NCBI GenBank assembly: GCA_938011325.1
Contig: CALLUD010000007.1
Span: forward strand, 248,001 to 312,000
Source of the DNA: an uncultured Spartobacteria bacterium
GTDB taxonomy: Bacteria > Verrucomicrobiota > Verrucomicrobiia > Chthoniobacterales > JAATET01
Reading direction: 5' to 3'
Length of the DNA: 64,000 nucleotides
Positions 22,980 to 31,397 of the stretch are shown here, one piece after another. Position numbers and translations under genes: made by a program. The first letter of the stretch is position 1; each line of letters opens with the position of its first letter. The notes under the pieces are model-generated. The model was not told the origin of the DNA. It ran no database searches and saw only the letters and a list, made by a program, of their open reading frames with translations.

Positions 22980-24770
22980 ATGGATTTCTTCGAGAGCCAG
23001 GCGCGAGCACATCGCAACACGAAGTGGTTGCTCGTCTATTTCGCGCTCGCGGTGATTGGAATCATCCTGACGCTGCACGTCGTCGCGGCCCTTGTCTTCG
23101 GTGAGTCGCTGACGGACTGGCGCCTGCTGGGAATGGTCGCCGGTGGCGTGATCGTCGTCGTGACGCTGGGCTCGCTGTTTCGCATCGCGGAGCTTTCGCA
23201 GGGGGGCGCGGTCGTTGCGCAAATGCTCGGCGGGCGTCCCGTGGAGCCGCACACCACGGACCTCGACGAGCAACGGCTTCGAAACGTCGTCGAGGAAATG
23301 GCTCTCGCTTCGGGCGTTCCGGTCCCGGAAATTTACGTGCTCGACGCGGAGGAGGGAATCAACGCGTTCGCCGCGGGCAACACGACCGGCGATGCCGTGG
23401 TGGCCGTGACGCGCGGAGCGTTGAAGAATCTCAGCCGCGACGAGTTGCAGGGAGTGGTGGCGCACGAGTTCAGTCACATTCTCAACGGCGACATGCGGCT
23501 TAATGTGCGCCTCATCGGGGTGCTGACGGGCATTCTGCTGCTCGCGATTCTCGGGCGGATCGTCTTTGACATGGCGGGATGGTCGAGAGTGCGTTCCAGC
23601 CGGAGTGGAAACAGCAGCCAGGTCCCGATTGTGCTGATCGGGCTCGCGCTGTTTGCCGTCGGATACATCGGCGTGTTTTTCGCCAAGCTGATTAAGGCCG
23701 CGGTGAGCCGTCAGCGCGAGTTTCTCGCCGACGCCTCGGCGGTGCAATTCACGCGAAATCCCGACGGAATCGCGGGCGCGCTCTACAAGATTGGCAAGGC
23801 GGGCTCGCGCCTGAATGCCTCGCGAGCCGACGAGGCGAGCCACATGTTTTTCGGCAATGGATTGGGTGACGCCTTCATCGGCTGGTTTGCCACGCATCCG
23901 CCGATCGAGGCGCGAATCCGGGCGATCAATCCGCAGTTTGATCCCGCGTCGGTTCGCGAACGGCGTGAGGAGGCCCCGTCGGAGATTCGCCCGGCCACCC
24001 GCGTGACCGGCGGCAATCTCGCAGTGGCCGCGACGATTCTGGCCGGCCTGCCCGACTTCGCACGAAACGAGGCGAATGCCGCCGCCAGCGCCGCGCCGCT
24101 GATCTACTCCCTGTTGCTGAGCGGCGATCCGGAAGTGCGCGAGAAGCAGCTTGCCGCGATCGAACTCATGCCGGGCCAGCGACAGCAGGTGGATCGCGAC
24201 CTCGCCCGTCGCACCGAGATCAACGACGCGCTGGCCTTGATGGATCTTTGCCTTCCCGCGCTGCGCCGGCTGTCCGACGCGCAATACGCCGTGTTTCGCG
24301 AGAACGTGCGAAAGCTCATCGCTGCGGACGACCGGGTGGATTTGTTCGAATTCGTGCTCCACAAGGCGCTGGTCCGCCACGTGGACCATTTCTTCACAAA
24401 GAGCGGCGGACCCACGATTCGCGTTCGGTCGCTGATTCCGATTTTGCCGGACGTTTCCGTGGTGCTCTCGGCGCTCGCATGGCAATCGGGAGAAACGGAC
24501 GCGGAGCGGGATGCCGCCTTCGCGGCCGGCGTTTCGGCGCTGAACATCAAGCCAGGGGCCTTTCCGATGGAGCGCGCCGCGACGGTCGATTTTCCGCGAC
24601 TCGAGGCAGCGCTCGACCGGATTGTCGAGTCGGACCCGCCCACAAGGCGGAAGGTTTTTCACGCGTGCGTGGCGGCCGTCCGGCACGATGGAGTCGTGCG
24701 ACCGCGAGAGGCGGCGCTTCTTCGCGCAGTGTCCGACGTGCTGGATTGTCCGCTGCCTCCGCTGCAATGA
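22980..24770 (+). CDS. M48 family membrane metalloprotease with long C-terminal domain
   Basis: A 596-residue protein. Two N-terminal membrane helices precede an M48 (HtpX/Ste24-type) zinc protease domain with His162-Glu163-x2-His166 in VVAHEFSHILNGD and the third ligand region SRQREFLADASAVQFTRNP. Two further helices lie in between. After about residue 330 there is an extra 260-residue helical part ending VRHDGVVRPREAALLRAVSD, which resembles a TerB-like domain. HtpX alone is about 290 residues, so this is a fused form. It probably degrades or processes membrane proteins. It overlaps the next gene as ATGA. Confidence 0.9.
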   Translation: MDFFESQARAHRNTKWLLVYFALAVIGIILTLHVVAALVFGESLTDWRLLGMVAGGVIVVVTLGSLFRIAELSQGGAVVAQMLGGRPVEPHTTDLDEQRLRNVVEEMALASGVPVPEIYVLDAEEGINAFAAGNTTGDAVVAVTRGALKNLSRDELQGVVAHEFSHILNGDMRLNVRLIGVLTGILLLAILGRIVFDMAGWSRVRSSRSGNSSQVPIVLIGLALFAVGYIGVFFAKLIKAAVSRQREFLADASAVQFTRNPDGIAGALYKIGKAGSRLNASRADEASHMFFGNGLGDAFIGWFATHPPIEARIRAINPQFDPASVRERREEAPSEIRPATRVTGGNLAVAATILAGLPDFARNEANAAASAAPLIYSLLLSGDPEVREKQLAAIELMPGQRQQVDRDLARRTEINDALALMDLCLPALRRLSDAQYAVFRENVRKLIAADDRVDLFEFVLHKALVRHVDHFFTKSGGPTIRVRSLIPILPDVSVVLSALAWQSGETDAERDAAFAAGVSALNIKPGAFPMERAATVDFPRLEAALDRIVESDPPTRRKVFHACVAAVRHDGVVRPREAALLRAVSDVLDCPLPPLQ

Positions 24771-25645
24771 CCGGTCGACTGATTTCGCCCGGTGAGCTCG
24801 CGAAGCTGCACGAGGAAGGCACGAATGCGCATCGCCTCTGGACGGGGCGTGGCGCATGGGTTGAGCGGTTCAATGAGGATTTTCTTATCTCCGTCTCGGA
24901 GCCGGACGACTTGGTCGATGCCGTGCTTGGCTGGAGTAGTGATCTCGGGCTCCGCTGTTCGCGAATCTTCGTGCGGCATCTCGTGAAGCAGCCCGGCGAG
25001 GAGGATCGTCCCGTGCTCGTGCATGGCGATCCGGTCGCGCCGCTCGAGACGACCGTTCTCGAACGTGGGTTGCGATTCGGGCTCGACTTCTCCGCCGGGT
25101 ATTCGGTGGGTCTTTTCTGCGACCAGCGGGCGAACCGCGCGCATCTCGAGACGCTTCGACCGAAACGGGTGCTCAACTGCTTCGCCTACACCTGCGCATT
25201 TTCCGTGGCTGCGGCGAGAGCGGGAGCCGCGACGCTCAGCCTCGATCTGTCGCGCAAGTCGCTGGAGCGCGGCCGCGCAAACTTCGAATTGAACGGCCTC
25301 GACCTTGAAGGGCACCGCTTCATCGCAGACGATGTCTTTGCGGTGCTGCCGCGGCTCGCGAAACGGGGCGAGAAGTTCGACGCGATCATTCTCGATCCGC
25401 CGACCTTTTCGCGCGGTGCGAAGCGGCGTGTGTTTCGCGTGGAGCGTGATCTGGAAACCCTGCTCGATCTCGCGAGGCAGATTGCGACGCCGGATGCCCG
25501 CATTCTTCTCTCGACCAATGCGACGACGATGAACGTGGCCGCTCTGCGTCGCATCGGGCGAAAAGCCGGGCTTGCCGCTCATCCGGTGCCGCCGCCTGCG
25601 GAGTATCCCGAAGGCGCCGCGGCAGCCACCGTGTGGCTGGGCTGA
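24767..25645 (+). CDS. Class I SAM-dependent methyltransferase, RlmI-like core
   Basis: A 292-residue methyltransferase. LDFSAGYSVGLFCDQRANR, VLNCFAYTCAFSVAAARAGA (SAM site), LDLSRKSLERGRANFELNG and the catalytic IILDPPTFSRG follow the RlmI/RlmK pattern of 23S rRNA cytosine C5 methylation enzymes. The N-terminal PUA domain of RlmI is missing. The start is ATG 24767 overlapping the stop of the protease gene. A fuller RlmI-like gene with a PUA region is at 37274, so the two are paralogues with possibly different RNA targets. Confidence 0.87.
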   Translation: MTGRLISPGELAKLHEEGTNAHRLWTGRGAWVERFNEDFLISVSEPDDLVDAVLGWSSDLGLRCSRIFVRHLVKQPGEEDRPVLVHGDPVAPLETTVLERGLRFGLDFSAGYSVGLFCDQRANRAHLETLRPKRVLNCFAYTCAFSVAAARAGAATLSLDLSRKSLERGRANFELNGLDLEGHRFIADDVFAVLPRLAKRGEKFDAIILDPPTFSRGAKRRVFRVERDLETLLDLARQIATPDARILLSTNATTMNVAALRRIGRKAGLAAHPVPPPAEYPEGAAAATVWLG

Positions 25646-25683
25646 GTCCTAGACGACTGCCGCGAATCCGATAAGCTGCGCGG

Positions 25684-26784
25684 ATGGCCCAAGACAAAGC
25701 GGAACTGGCGGTGGAGCGTTCGGAGAACGGCCCGCGCCTTTCGCTCAAAGGGCGTCTTGACGCCGCAGGTTCCGCCGCGGTGTGGCAGCGCGCGGTGCGC
25801 GAAGCGCAGCCGGGTGCCGTCGTGGACGCCTCGGGCGTTACCTACTGTGATTCCGCGGGTGCGGCACTTCTTTACGATCTCCAGCAGCGCAATGGCGTTC
25901 GAATCGAGGGGCTGCCCGAAGAGGCGAAAAGTCTGCTCAAGCCATACGAGAAGATTGAATTTCCGAAGCTTGAAAAAGAACCGCCGCGAAAGGAGTCCGC
26001 TCCGACCGCGATCGGCCGGGTCGCCGTGGGCCTTGTTCGCGACGCGCGAGACCAGATCATCTTCACCGGCCAGGCTTCAGTGGCCCTGATTCAGGGACTC
26101 TTTCGCCCGGACCTCGTCCGCTGGCGGGACATGTGGCACACGTTTGAAACCGCCGGCGTGAATGCGCTCTTCATCGTCGGCATGATCGGATTCCTCACCG
26201 GCATGATCATGGCCTTCCAGTCGACCGTGCCGCTGCAGCAGTTCGGCGTCGATATCTTCGTTGTGAATCTTGTCGCGCTTGCGATGCTCCGTGAGCTGGG
26301 CGGAATCATGACCGCCATCGTGCTCGCGGGGCGTTCCGGATCAGCGTTCGCCGCGGAGATCGGGACCATGAAGGTGAATGAGGAGGTCGACGCGCTGACG
26401 ACGATGGGCCTCGACCCGGTGCGGTTTCTCGTCGTGCCGAAGGTGATGGCGGCAATTCTCGTAACGCCCCTGCTGACGATTTACGCGAACGTCATCGGCA
26501 TCGCGGGCGGCCTGATGGTGGTGATGCTTTTCGGGCATCCGTGGGCCGCGGTTTACAATCAGCTCACCGGAGCCGTGGATCTCAGCGACATCGCGACCGG
26601 CCTGATCAAATCGTTCTTCTTCGGTGCTCTCGTCGGCGGGATCGGATGCCTGCGCGGCCTGCAAACGAAGATCGGGGCGACGGCGGTTGGTGAATCGACG
26701 ACGCGCGCCGTGGTGAGCGGCATCACATTGATCATCGTGGTGGACGCGATCTTTGCCGTCGTGTTCTGGGCCACGAATTTCTAG
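25684..26784 (+). CDS. mlaE: Mla-type lipid ABC permease with N-terminal STAS domain
   Basis: A 366-residue protein. Residues of about 1-85 are a STAS domain with DASGVTYCDSAGAALLYDL, equivalent to MlaB, fused to a MlaE-type permease. The permease carries IGFLTGMIMAFQSTVPLQQF, AMLRELGGIMTAIVLAGRSG, the EIGTMKVNEEVDAL coupling region and several membrane helices. With MlaF, MlaD and a lipoprotein encoded next it moves phospholipids between inner and outer membranes. It is 3 bases upstream of the ATPase gene. STAS-MlaE fusions occur in other phyla. Confidence 0.95.
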   Translation: MAQDKAELAVERSENGPRLSLKGRLDAAGSAAVWQRAVREAQPGAVVDASGVTYCDSAGAALLYDLQQRNGVRIEGLPEEAKSLLKPYEKIEFPKLEKEPPRKESAPTAIGRVAVGLVRDARDQIIFTGQASVALIQGLFRPDLVRWRDMWHTFETAGVNALFIVGMIGFLTGMIMAFQSTVPLQQFGVDIFVVNLVALAMLRELGGIMTAIVLAGRSGSAFAAEIGTMKVNEEVDALTTMGLDPVRFLVVPKVMAAILVTPLLTIYANVIGIAGGLMVVMLFGHPWAAVYNQLTGAVDLSDIATGLIKSFFFGALVGGIGCLRGLQTKIGATAVGESTTRAVVSGITLIIVVDAIFAVVFWATNF

Positions 26785-26787
26785 GCG

Positions 26788-27546
26788 ATGGGCGGGATCA
26801 TCGAAGTGCGCAACCTGACCGCGGGATACGGCGGCACCGCGATCCTAGAGAACCTGACGTTTGACGTCCACAAGGGCGAAATCTTCGTGATCCTCGGTGG
26901 ATCGGGCTGCGGAAAAAGCACGCTGCTCAAGCACCTCATCGGCCTGCTGCCGCCGCTGGAGGGCGACATCCTCATTGAGGGCAAAAGTCTGCCGAAGGCC
27001 GAGGGACGCGAGCGCCAGGCGATTCTCAAGCGCATTGGCGTGTCGTATCAGAGCGGGGCGCTTTTTGGTTCCATGACGCTTTCCGAAAACGTGCGGCTGC
27101 CGCTCGAGGAATACACAGACCTGCCGAACGACGCGCTCGATCTCATCGCATGGATGAAGCTGAAGCTGGTCGGCCTGGAAAACTACGTGGCCAGCCTGCC
27201 GAGCGAGGTGAGTGGCGGCATGCAGAAGCGGGCGGCTCTGGCGCGCGCGATGGCGATGGACCCCGCGGTCGTCTTCCTCGATGAGCCTTCGGCGGGTCTT
27301 GATCCGATCACTTCCGCCGATCTCGACGCGTTGATTCTGCGACTCAACAAAACGCTCGGGATGACATTCGTGATTGTCACCCACGAGCTGCCAAGTATTT
27401 ACGCCATAGCGGACCGCGTGATCATGCTGGACAAGAAAACGAAGGGAATCATTGCCGAGGGCAAACCGGACGATCTGCGGGATCATTCCGACAACGCATT
27501 CGTGCGGCAGTTTTTCCATCGCGAAGTCACGGAGGTCGCAGAGTGA
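26788..27546 (+). CDS. mlaF: Mla-type lipid ABC transporter ATPase
   Basis: A 252-residue ABC ATPase of the MlaF/Ttg2A type. Walker A is GGSGCGKST, the Q-loop region VSYQSGALFGSMTL, the signature EVSGGMQKRAALARAM, Walker B VVFLDEPSAGLDP, and the switch His VTHELPS. SGGMQKR in place of SGGQQQR is characteristic of lipid-transport members. It overlaps the MCE gene as GTGA. Confidence 0.96.
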   Translation: MGGIIEVRNLTAGYGGTAILENLTFDVHKGEIFVILGGSGCGKSTLLKHLIGLLPPLEGDILIEGKSLPKAEGRERQAILKRIGVSYQSGALFGSMTLSENVRLPLEEYTDLPNDALDLIAWMKLKLVGLENYVASLPSEVSGGMQKRAALARAMAMDPAVVFLDEPSAGLDPITSADLDALILRLNKTLGMTFVIVTHELPSIYAIADRVIMLDKKTKGIIAEGKPDDLRDHSDNAFVRQFFHREVTEVAE

Positions 27547-28502
27547 GCGCGCAGGCGAGCTATTTTCGCATCGGTCTTTTCATCATCACCGGCATGCTCC
27601 TGCTTGCCGGCGCGCTGGTGGTTTTCGGAGTGGGGCAGTTCTTCAAGGAGAAGATCTACCTCGAGACTTACGTGAACGGCACGGTGCAGGGCATCGAGGT
27701 CGGGTCGCCGGTGAAGTTTCGCGGCGTGACCGTGGGAAAGGTGAGCAGCGTGGGATTTCTTTTCACGGAGTATCCGCAGGTCGACCGCTCCGAGCTCGTC
27801 AACTACGTGGTGATCGTCATCGAGATCGATCAGGAGATTTTTCCGGGGATGTTCGAGCAGGCGAACCTGCAGAGGGTGCTGGATCGCGCGGTCGAGCGCG
27901 GCCTGCGCATCCAGATCGAGCCGCAGGGAATCACCGGGCTCAATTACATGGAGATCAATTACGTCGAGCCGTCGCGGTTCACGCCGATCAAGGTCACGTG
28001 GAAGCCCGATCACTATTACCTTCCCTACGCGCCGGGCGAACTCACCAGCATTCTCGACTCGGTGAACAAGATGATGCACGAGGTCGAGAACCTGAACATC
28101 CAGGGCATCGGCGAGAAGCTGCTCACGCTACTCGATAACGTCGACGAGGCGGTGAAGAGCGCCGAGCTCGGCAAACTGAGCCAGGATGCGCAACGGGCGT
28201 TTGACAGCGTGAATCAGGCGGTGATCGATGCCGACGTGAAGCAGCTCAGCGCCGACACGCGGCGGCTGATTGCCGAGATCGAAAAATCCAACAACGATCT
28301 CCGCGAGATTCTTTCCAACGTCGAGCCAGCCTCGCGGCTGAATGCGGACGACATCGCCGCGACCCTCGCGAACCTGCGAATCATTTCCGAAAACCTTCGC
28401 GCGGCGAGCGCCGAGCTGTCCCGCGATCCGTCGAAGCTCATCTTCAGCCGGCCTCCGAAGCCGGCGAGCGTGATGGATCCGCCGAACTCCAAAAAACGCT
28501 GA
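27543..28502 (+). CDS. mlaD: MlaD/MCE family substrate-binding protein
   Basis: A 319-residue protein with one N-terminal membrane helix (IGLFIITGMLLLAGALVVFG) and an MCE domain at about residues 38-125 (GTVQGIEVGSPVKFRGVTVG is its hallmark; IEPQGITGLNYMEI follows). The remaining part is a long amphipathic helix region (VNKMMHEVENLNIQGIGEKL onward) that could span the periplasm. It binds phospholipids in the periplasm. The start is GTG, coupled to mlaF; the end shares one base with the lipoprotein start. Confidence 0.94.
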   Translation: MSAQASYFRIGLFIITGMLLLAGALVVFGVGQFFKEKIYLETYVNGTVQGIEVGSPVKFRGVTVGKVSSVGFLFTEYPQVDRSELVNYVVIVIEIDQEIFPGMFEQANLQRVLDRAVERGLRIQIEPQGITGLNYMEINYVEPSRFTPIKVTWKPDHYYLPYAPGELTSILDSVNKMMHEVENLNIQGIGEKLLTLLDNVDEAVKSAELGKLSQDAQRAFDSVNQAVIDADVKQLSADTRRLIAEIEKSNNDLREILSNVEPASRLNADDIAATLANLRIISENLRAASAELSRDPSKLIFSRPPKPASVMDPPNSKKR

Positions 28503-29104
28503 TGAAACGAATCGCCCTCCCGATTTTCGCCGCCGGCCTTCTGCTTTCATCATGCGTTTTCGGGCCGAGGGTTGAGCCGAAGTATTTTGTGCTGAATCCC
28601 GGCGAGCCGCCGTCGATGAAGGCGATGCGCACGAGCGAGACCGTGTCGGTGAACTTCGTCGATATCGGGGCACCGTATTCGTCGGCCGGCTTTGTCTATC
28701 GCCTGAACGACGACCGGTGGGAGGTCGATCCCTACAATCAGTTCCTGGTTTCGCCGGCCGAGATGATGACCAGCGTGCTGCGAAACTGGATTCAGGAGAG
28801 CCAGCTCTACGGGAACGTCGCGATCCCGGGAGAAGGAGGCGGGCAGACGTTCATCATCGATTGCGATGTGATGGAGCTTTACGGCGATTTCCAGGATCCA
28901 TCCTCGCCGAAGGCGGTGATGAAGTTCGAGATCCAGGTTTTCAAGCGCCAGCCGAATGGCCGCGACCTCGTGTTGCGAAAGACGTTTTCCCAGTCCATTC
29001 CCTTCTCGCAACGAACTCCGCAGGCGCTTGTCGACGCCTGGAACGAGGGATTGCGGATCAGTCTCGACCAGTTGCTGGGAGCGCTTGCGGGGACGGTTCG
29101 CTGA
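28502..29104 (+). CDS. ABC-type transport auxiliary lipoprotein (PqiC/YmbA-like)
   Basis: A 200-residue lipoprotein with signal peptide and lipobox LLLSSC (Cys18). The mature protein has the PqiC-like layout, with KYFVLNP near the start and repeated strand-helix units (FIIDCDVMELYGDFQ; LRKTFSQSIPFSQRTPQAL). It is the fourth gene of the Mla-type operon and should sit in the outer membrane as the acceptor-side partner. Its last 47 bases overlap the 3' end of pabB on the other strand. Confidence 0.87.
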   Translation: MKRIALPIFAAGLLLSSCVFGPRVEPKYFVLNPGEPPSMKAMRTSETVSVNFVDIGAPYSSAGFVYRLNDDRWEVDPYNQFLVSPAEMMTSVLRNWIQESQLYGNVAIPGEGGGQTFIIDCDVMELYGDFQDPSSPKAVMKFEIQVFKRQPNGRDLVLRKTFSQSIPFSQRTPQALVDAWNEGLRISLDQLLGALAGTVR

Positions 29105-30320
29105 TTTCCATTCGCGAAGCGGCGAGAAGGATACCCGCGGCCTTGTCGAGCGTCTCCTGCCATTCGCGCTCGGGGATGGAATCGGCGACAATGCCTGCGC
29201 CGGCGTGAAACGAAAGCTGACCCGCGGTGTGGACGACGGTGCGAATGGCGATGTTGAACCGGCTTTCGCCATTGAATCCCAGAAAGCCGATCGCGCCCGT
29301 GTAGATGTCGCGTGGCGAGGGCTCGAGCTCGGCGATGATTTCCATGGCGCGCTTCTTCGGCGCACCGGAGATCGATCCGCCGGGAAAGCAGGCGGCGAGT
29401 GCTTCGAGATGGGAAACGCCCGGGCGCAAGGTGCCCTCCACCGTCGAGACAAGGTGGAAGACCTGCTCGTATTGCTCGAGCCGGAGCATGTCCGTCGTGT
29501 GCACGGAGCCGAATTCGCAGACGCGGCCGAGATCGTTGCGCTCGAGGTCGGTGATCATTACCAGCTCGGCGATCTCCTTTTGTGAGGTGCGCAATTCGTA
29601 GGCGAGGCGCTGGTCCTGATCGGCATCGGCGCGGCGGGGGCGCGTGCCCTTGATCGGGCGGGTGAGAATGCGCCGGTCGCTCATTCGCAGGAAGCATTCG
29701 GGCGATGCGGAGAGCACCGTGATGTCGTTCAACGAGAGGTAGGCGGAGTAGGGCGCGGGCGAGTAGTGCCGGAGCGCTTGATAAAGTGGCCAGGGATCCC
29801 GTGGCCAACGGGCCGTGAACCGATGCGCGAGGCACACCTGATAAATATCGCCCGCCGCGATGTAGTCGTGAGCGCGACGGACCATCTCGCAGTAGGTTTC
29901 GCAGGTCGTTTCGGGAGTGAATTGCGGGCGGTCCGGCGGGGCGGTCGATTGAGCCGGCCCGGGGAGCGCCGGGTCGCCCACCGCGATCCAGCGATCGTGA
30001 TCGTGGAGGTGAATCAGCAGGTTCGGGTAGATTCCGAAGCGGAAATTCCCGTCATAGCCGACCCAGCCGATGGCGGCGCCGGCGGGAAGACCGGAATCGG
30101 AGGAGTCCACCCGGCGCGCTTCGAGGAGTCGGGCCAGTGCCTCGGGGTGGGCGAGATTTCCTTCGAGGATCTCCTCCGGATCACTCGCGAGAAGGGAAAT
30201 TGCCCCGGGAGTCTCCAGGGCGGAGTCCAGAAAGACGAAGCCCTTGCGGTGCGCCAGTCCGGCGGCGGCCTCGGCGGGCGAGGCGTCCATCGTGACCATG
30301 CGCAGGAAACCGGCGTCCAT
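29058..30320 (-). CDS. pabB: Aminodeoxychorismate synthase component I
   Basis: A 420-residue chorismate-binding enzyme that makes 4-amino-4-deoxychorismate for folate. Typical blocks are DYIAAGDIYQVCLAHRF, SASPECFLRM, TRPIKGTRPR, LVMITDLERNDLGRVCE, FPGGSISGAPKKRAMEII and YTGAIGFLGFNG. PIKGTRPR fits PabB rather than TrpE. The start is ATG 30320. No pabA or pabC is adjacent. Folate genes thyA and folA lie at 56960. The 3' end overlaps the auxiliary lipoprotein gene by 47 bases. Confidence 0.93.
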   Translation of the reverse strand: MDAGFLRMVTMDASPAEAAAGLAHRKGFVFLDSALETPGAISLLASDPEEILEGNLAHPEALARLLEARRVDSSDSGLPAGAAIGWVGYDGNFRFGIYPNLLIHLHDHDRWIAVGDPALPGPAQSTAPPDRPQFTPETTCETYCEMVRRAHDYIAAGDIYQVCLAHRFTARWPRDPWPLYQALRHYSPAPYSAYLSLNDITVLSASPECFLRMSDRRILTRPIKGTRPRRADADQDQRLAYELRTSQKEIAELVMITDLERNDLGRVCEFGSVHTTDMLRLEQYEQVFHLVSTVEGTLRPGVSHLEALAACFPGGSISGAPKKRAMEIIAELEPSPRDIYTGAIGFLGFNGESRFNIAIRTVVHTAGQLSFHAGAGIVADSIPEREWQETLDKAAGILLAASRMEISEPSPQALPATGRD

Positions 30321-30389
30321 GGCTTGCAAACACTGGACAAAGTTGTTTGCTTTTCAAGCTCCAGTGGTATCGGCTGGAACGATTCGAAC

Positions 30390-31394
30390 ATGAATAAACG
30401 CTTCATCCTGTCTCTCGCGCTCGGTGCCACTGCGTGGCTGGGAGTCGCCATTGCCCAAGAGCAGGCTGAGGATTCGAAACCGGAGACTGCTGAGGAAGCC
30501 GCTCCCACCCCGACTCCCAAGGAGGCTCAAAAGAAAGACACCGCCAGGAAGGAGGGTGCTAAAAAGGACGACGCAGCCGAAGCTCCCAAGGAGGACGTCG
30601 ATGGGGAGGATGAGGCCGACTTCGATGCCGGGGTTTCCGCCGCGGCTGCAGAGACGGCCGTGGAGGAAGGGGCGCCCCCTGCGGATGCAAAGACCATTTT
30701 GAACGAAACCGAGAAGGATGCGGAGATAGCGGCCGAAAACGAGCCGTCGCCGGAATCCGAGCTCGAGGAACCTGTCGATCCCGTGCCGACACCGAAGCCG
30801 CTTTCCGAAACGGAAGTCACTGAAGCGGAAGTGGGGGCCGAGGAGATGGCCCGGGAGGAGACCGAGGCCGCGGCGGGCGAAATCGATTTTCTGCCCGAGC
30901 CCACGGCGGAAGATCTCGGGGCGCCGTTGGACGCGGACCTGCCGACGGAGGGGATGACCGCCGAGGATATCCCGAATCCGGACGACCTCATTCCCGACGA
31001 CGTTTACACGGGGGATGACATGCCGCCTCCGCCGCCGACGGTCGTGGAGAGCAAGGCCGAGAAAGAGCGGAAGCTGCGGGTTCGCTACCAGGAAGTGAAA
31101 CTGCAGGCGCTGAAGGATCCCGCCGTGCGCCAGATGCGTGAGAAGGCGGACATTGCGAAGACCGACGAGGCAAAGCGTCAGGCCCTGCGGGAATATTACC
31201 GTCTCCTTTTCGAGAAGATGGTGTCGATCGACGGCAACCTTGCCGACAAGTGCCGGGCAATGGAGCAGGCGTATCTGCGCCGCGTCGGGCAGTATCGCAT
31301 TGCGCCGACGATTCCGCTGCAGCCGCCTCCGACACCGGAGCCGCTCGAGCTGACTTCGTCGGATCAGCCCGCCTCAAACGAGTCGGACGACTAG
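30390..31394 (+). CDS. Secreted acidic low-complexity protein
   Basis: A 334-residue protein with a signal peptide (MNKRFILSLALGATAWLGVA). Residues of about 25-230 are a disordered run rich in Glu, Ala, Pro, Asp and Lys, with few aromatic residues. A more ordered helical segment follows (KAEKERKLRVRYQEVKLQAL to EAKRQALREYYRLLFEKM), then a Pro-rich tail. I recognise no domain family. It may be a periplasmic spacer or binding protein. It is divergent from pabB and ends 3 bases from the convergent GHL10 gene. Confidence 0.78.
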   Translation: MNKRFILSLALGATAWLGVAIAQEQAEDSKPETAEEAAPTPTPKEAQKKDTARKEGAKKDDAAEAPKEDVDGEDEADFDAGVSAAAAETAVEEGAPPADAKTILNETEKDAEIAAENEPSPESELEEPVDPVPTPKPLSETEVTEAEVGAEEMAREETEAAAGEIDFLPEPTAEDLGAPLDADLPTEGMTAEDIPNPDDLIPDDVYTGDDMPPPPPTVVESKAEKERKLRVRYQEVKLQALKDPAVRQMREKADIAKTDEAKRQALREYYRLLFEKMVSIDGNLADKCRAMEQAYLRRVGQYRIAPTIPLQPPPTPEPLELTSSDQPASNESDD

Positions 31395-31397
31395 GTC

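Noticed and set aside
22770..24857. Open frame of about 695 codons on the minus strand
   Set aside because: Antisense to the M48 protease; its translation is Arg- and His-rich with no domain and no ribosome binding site.
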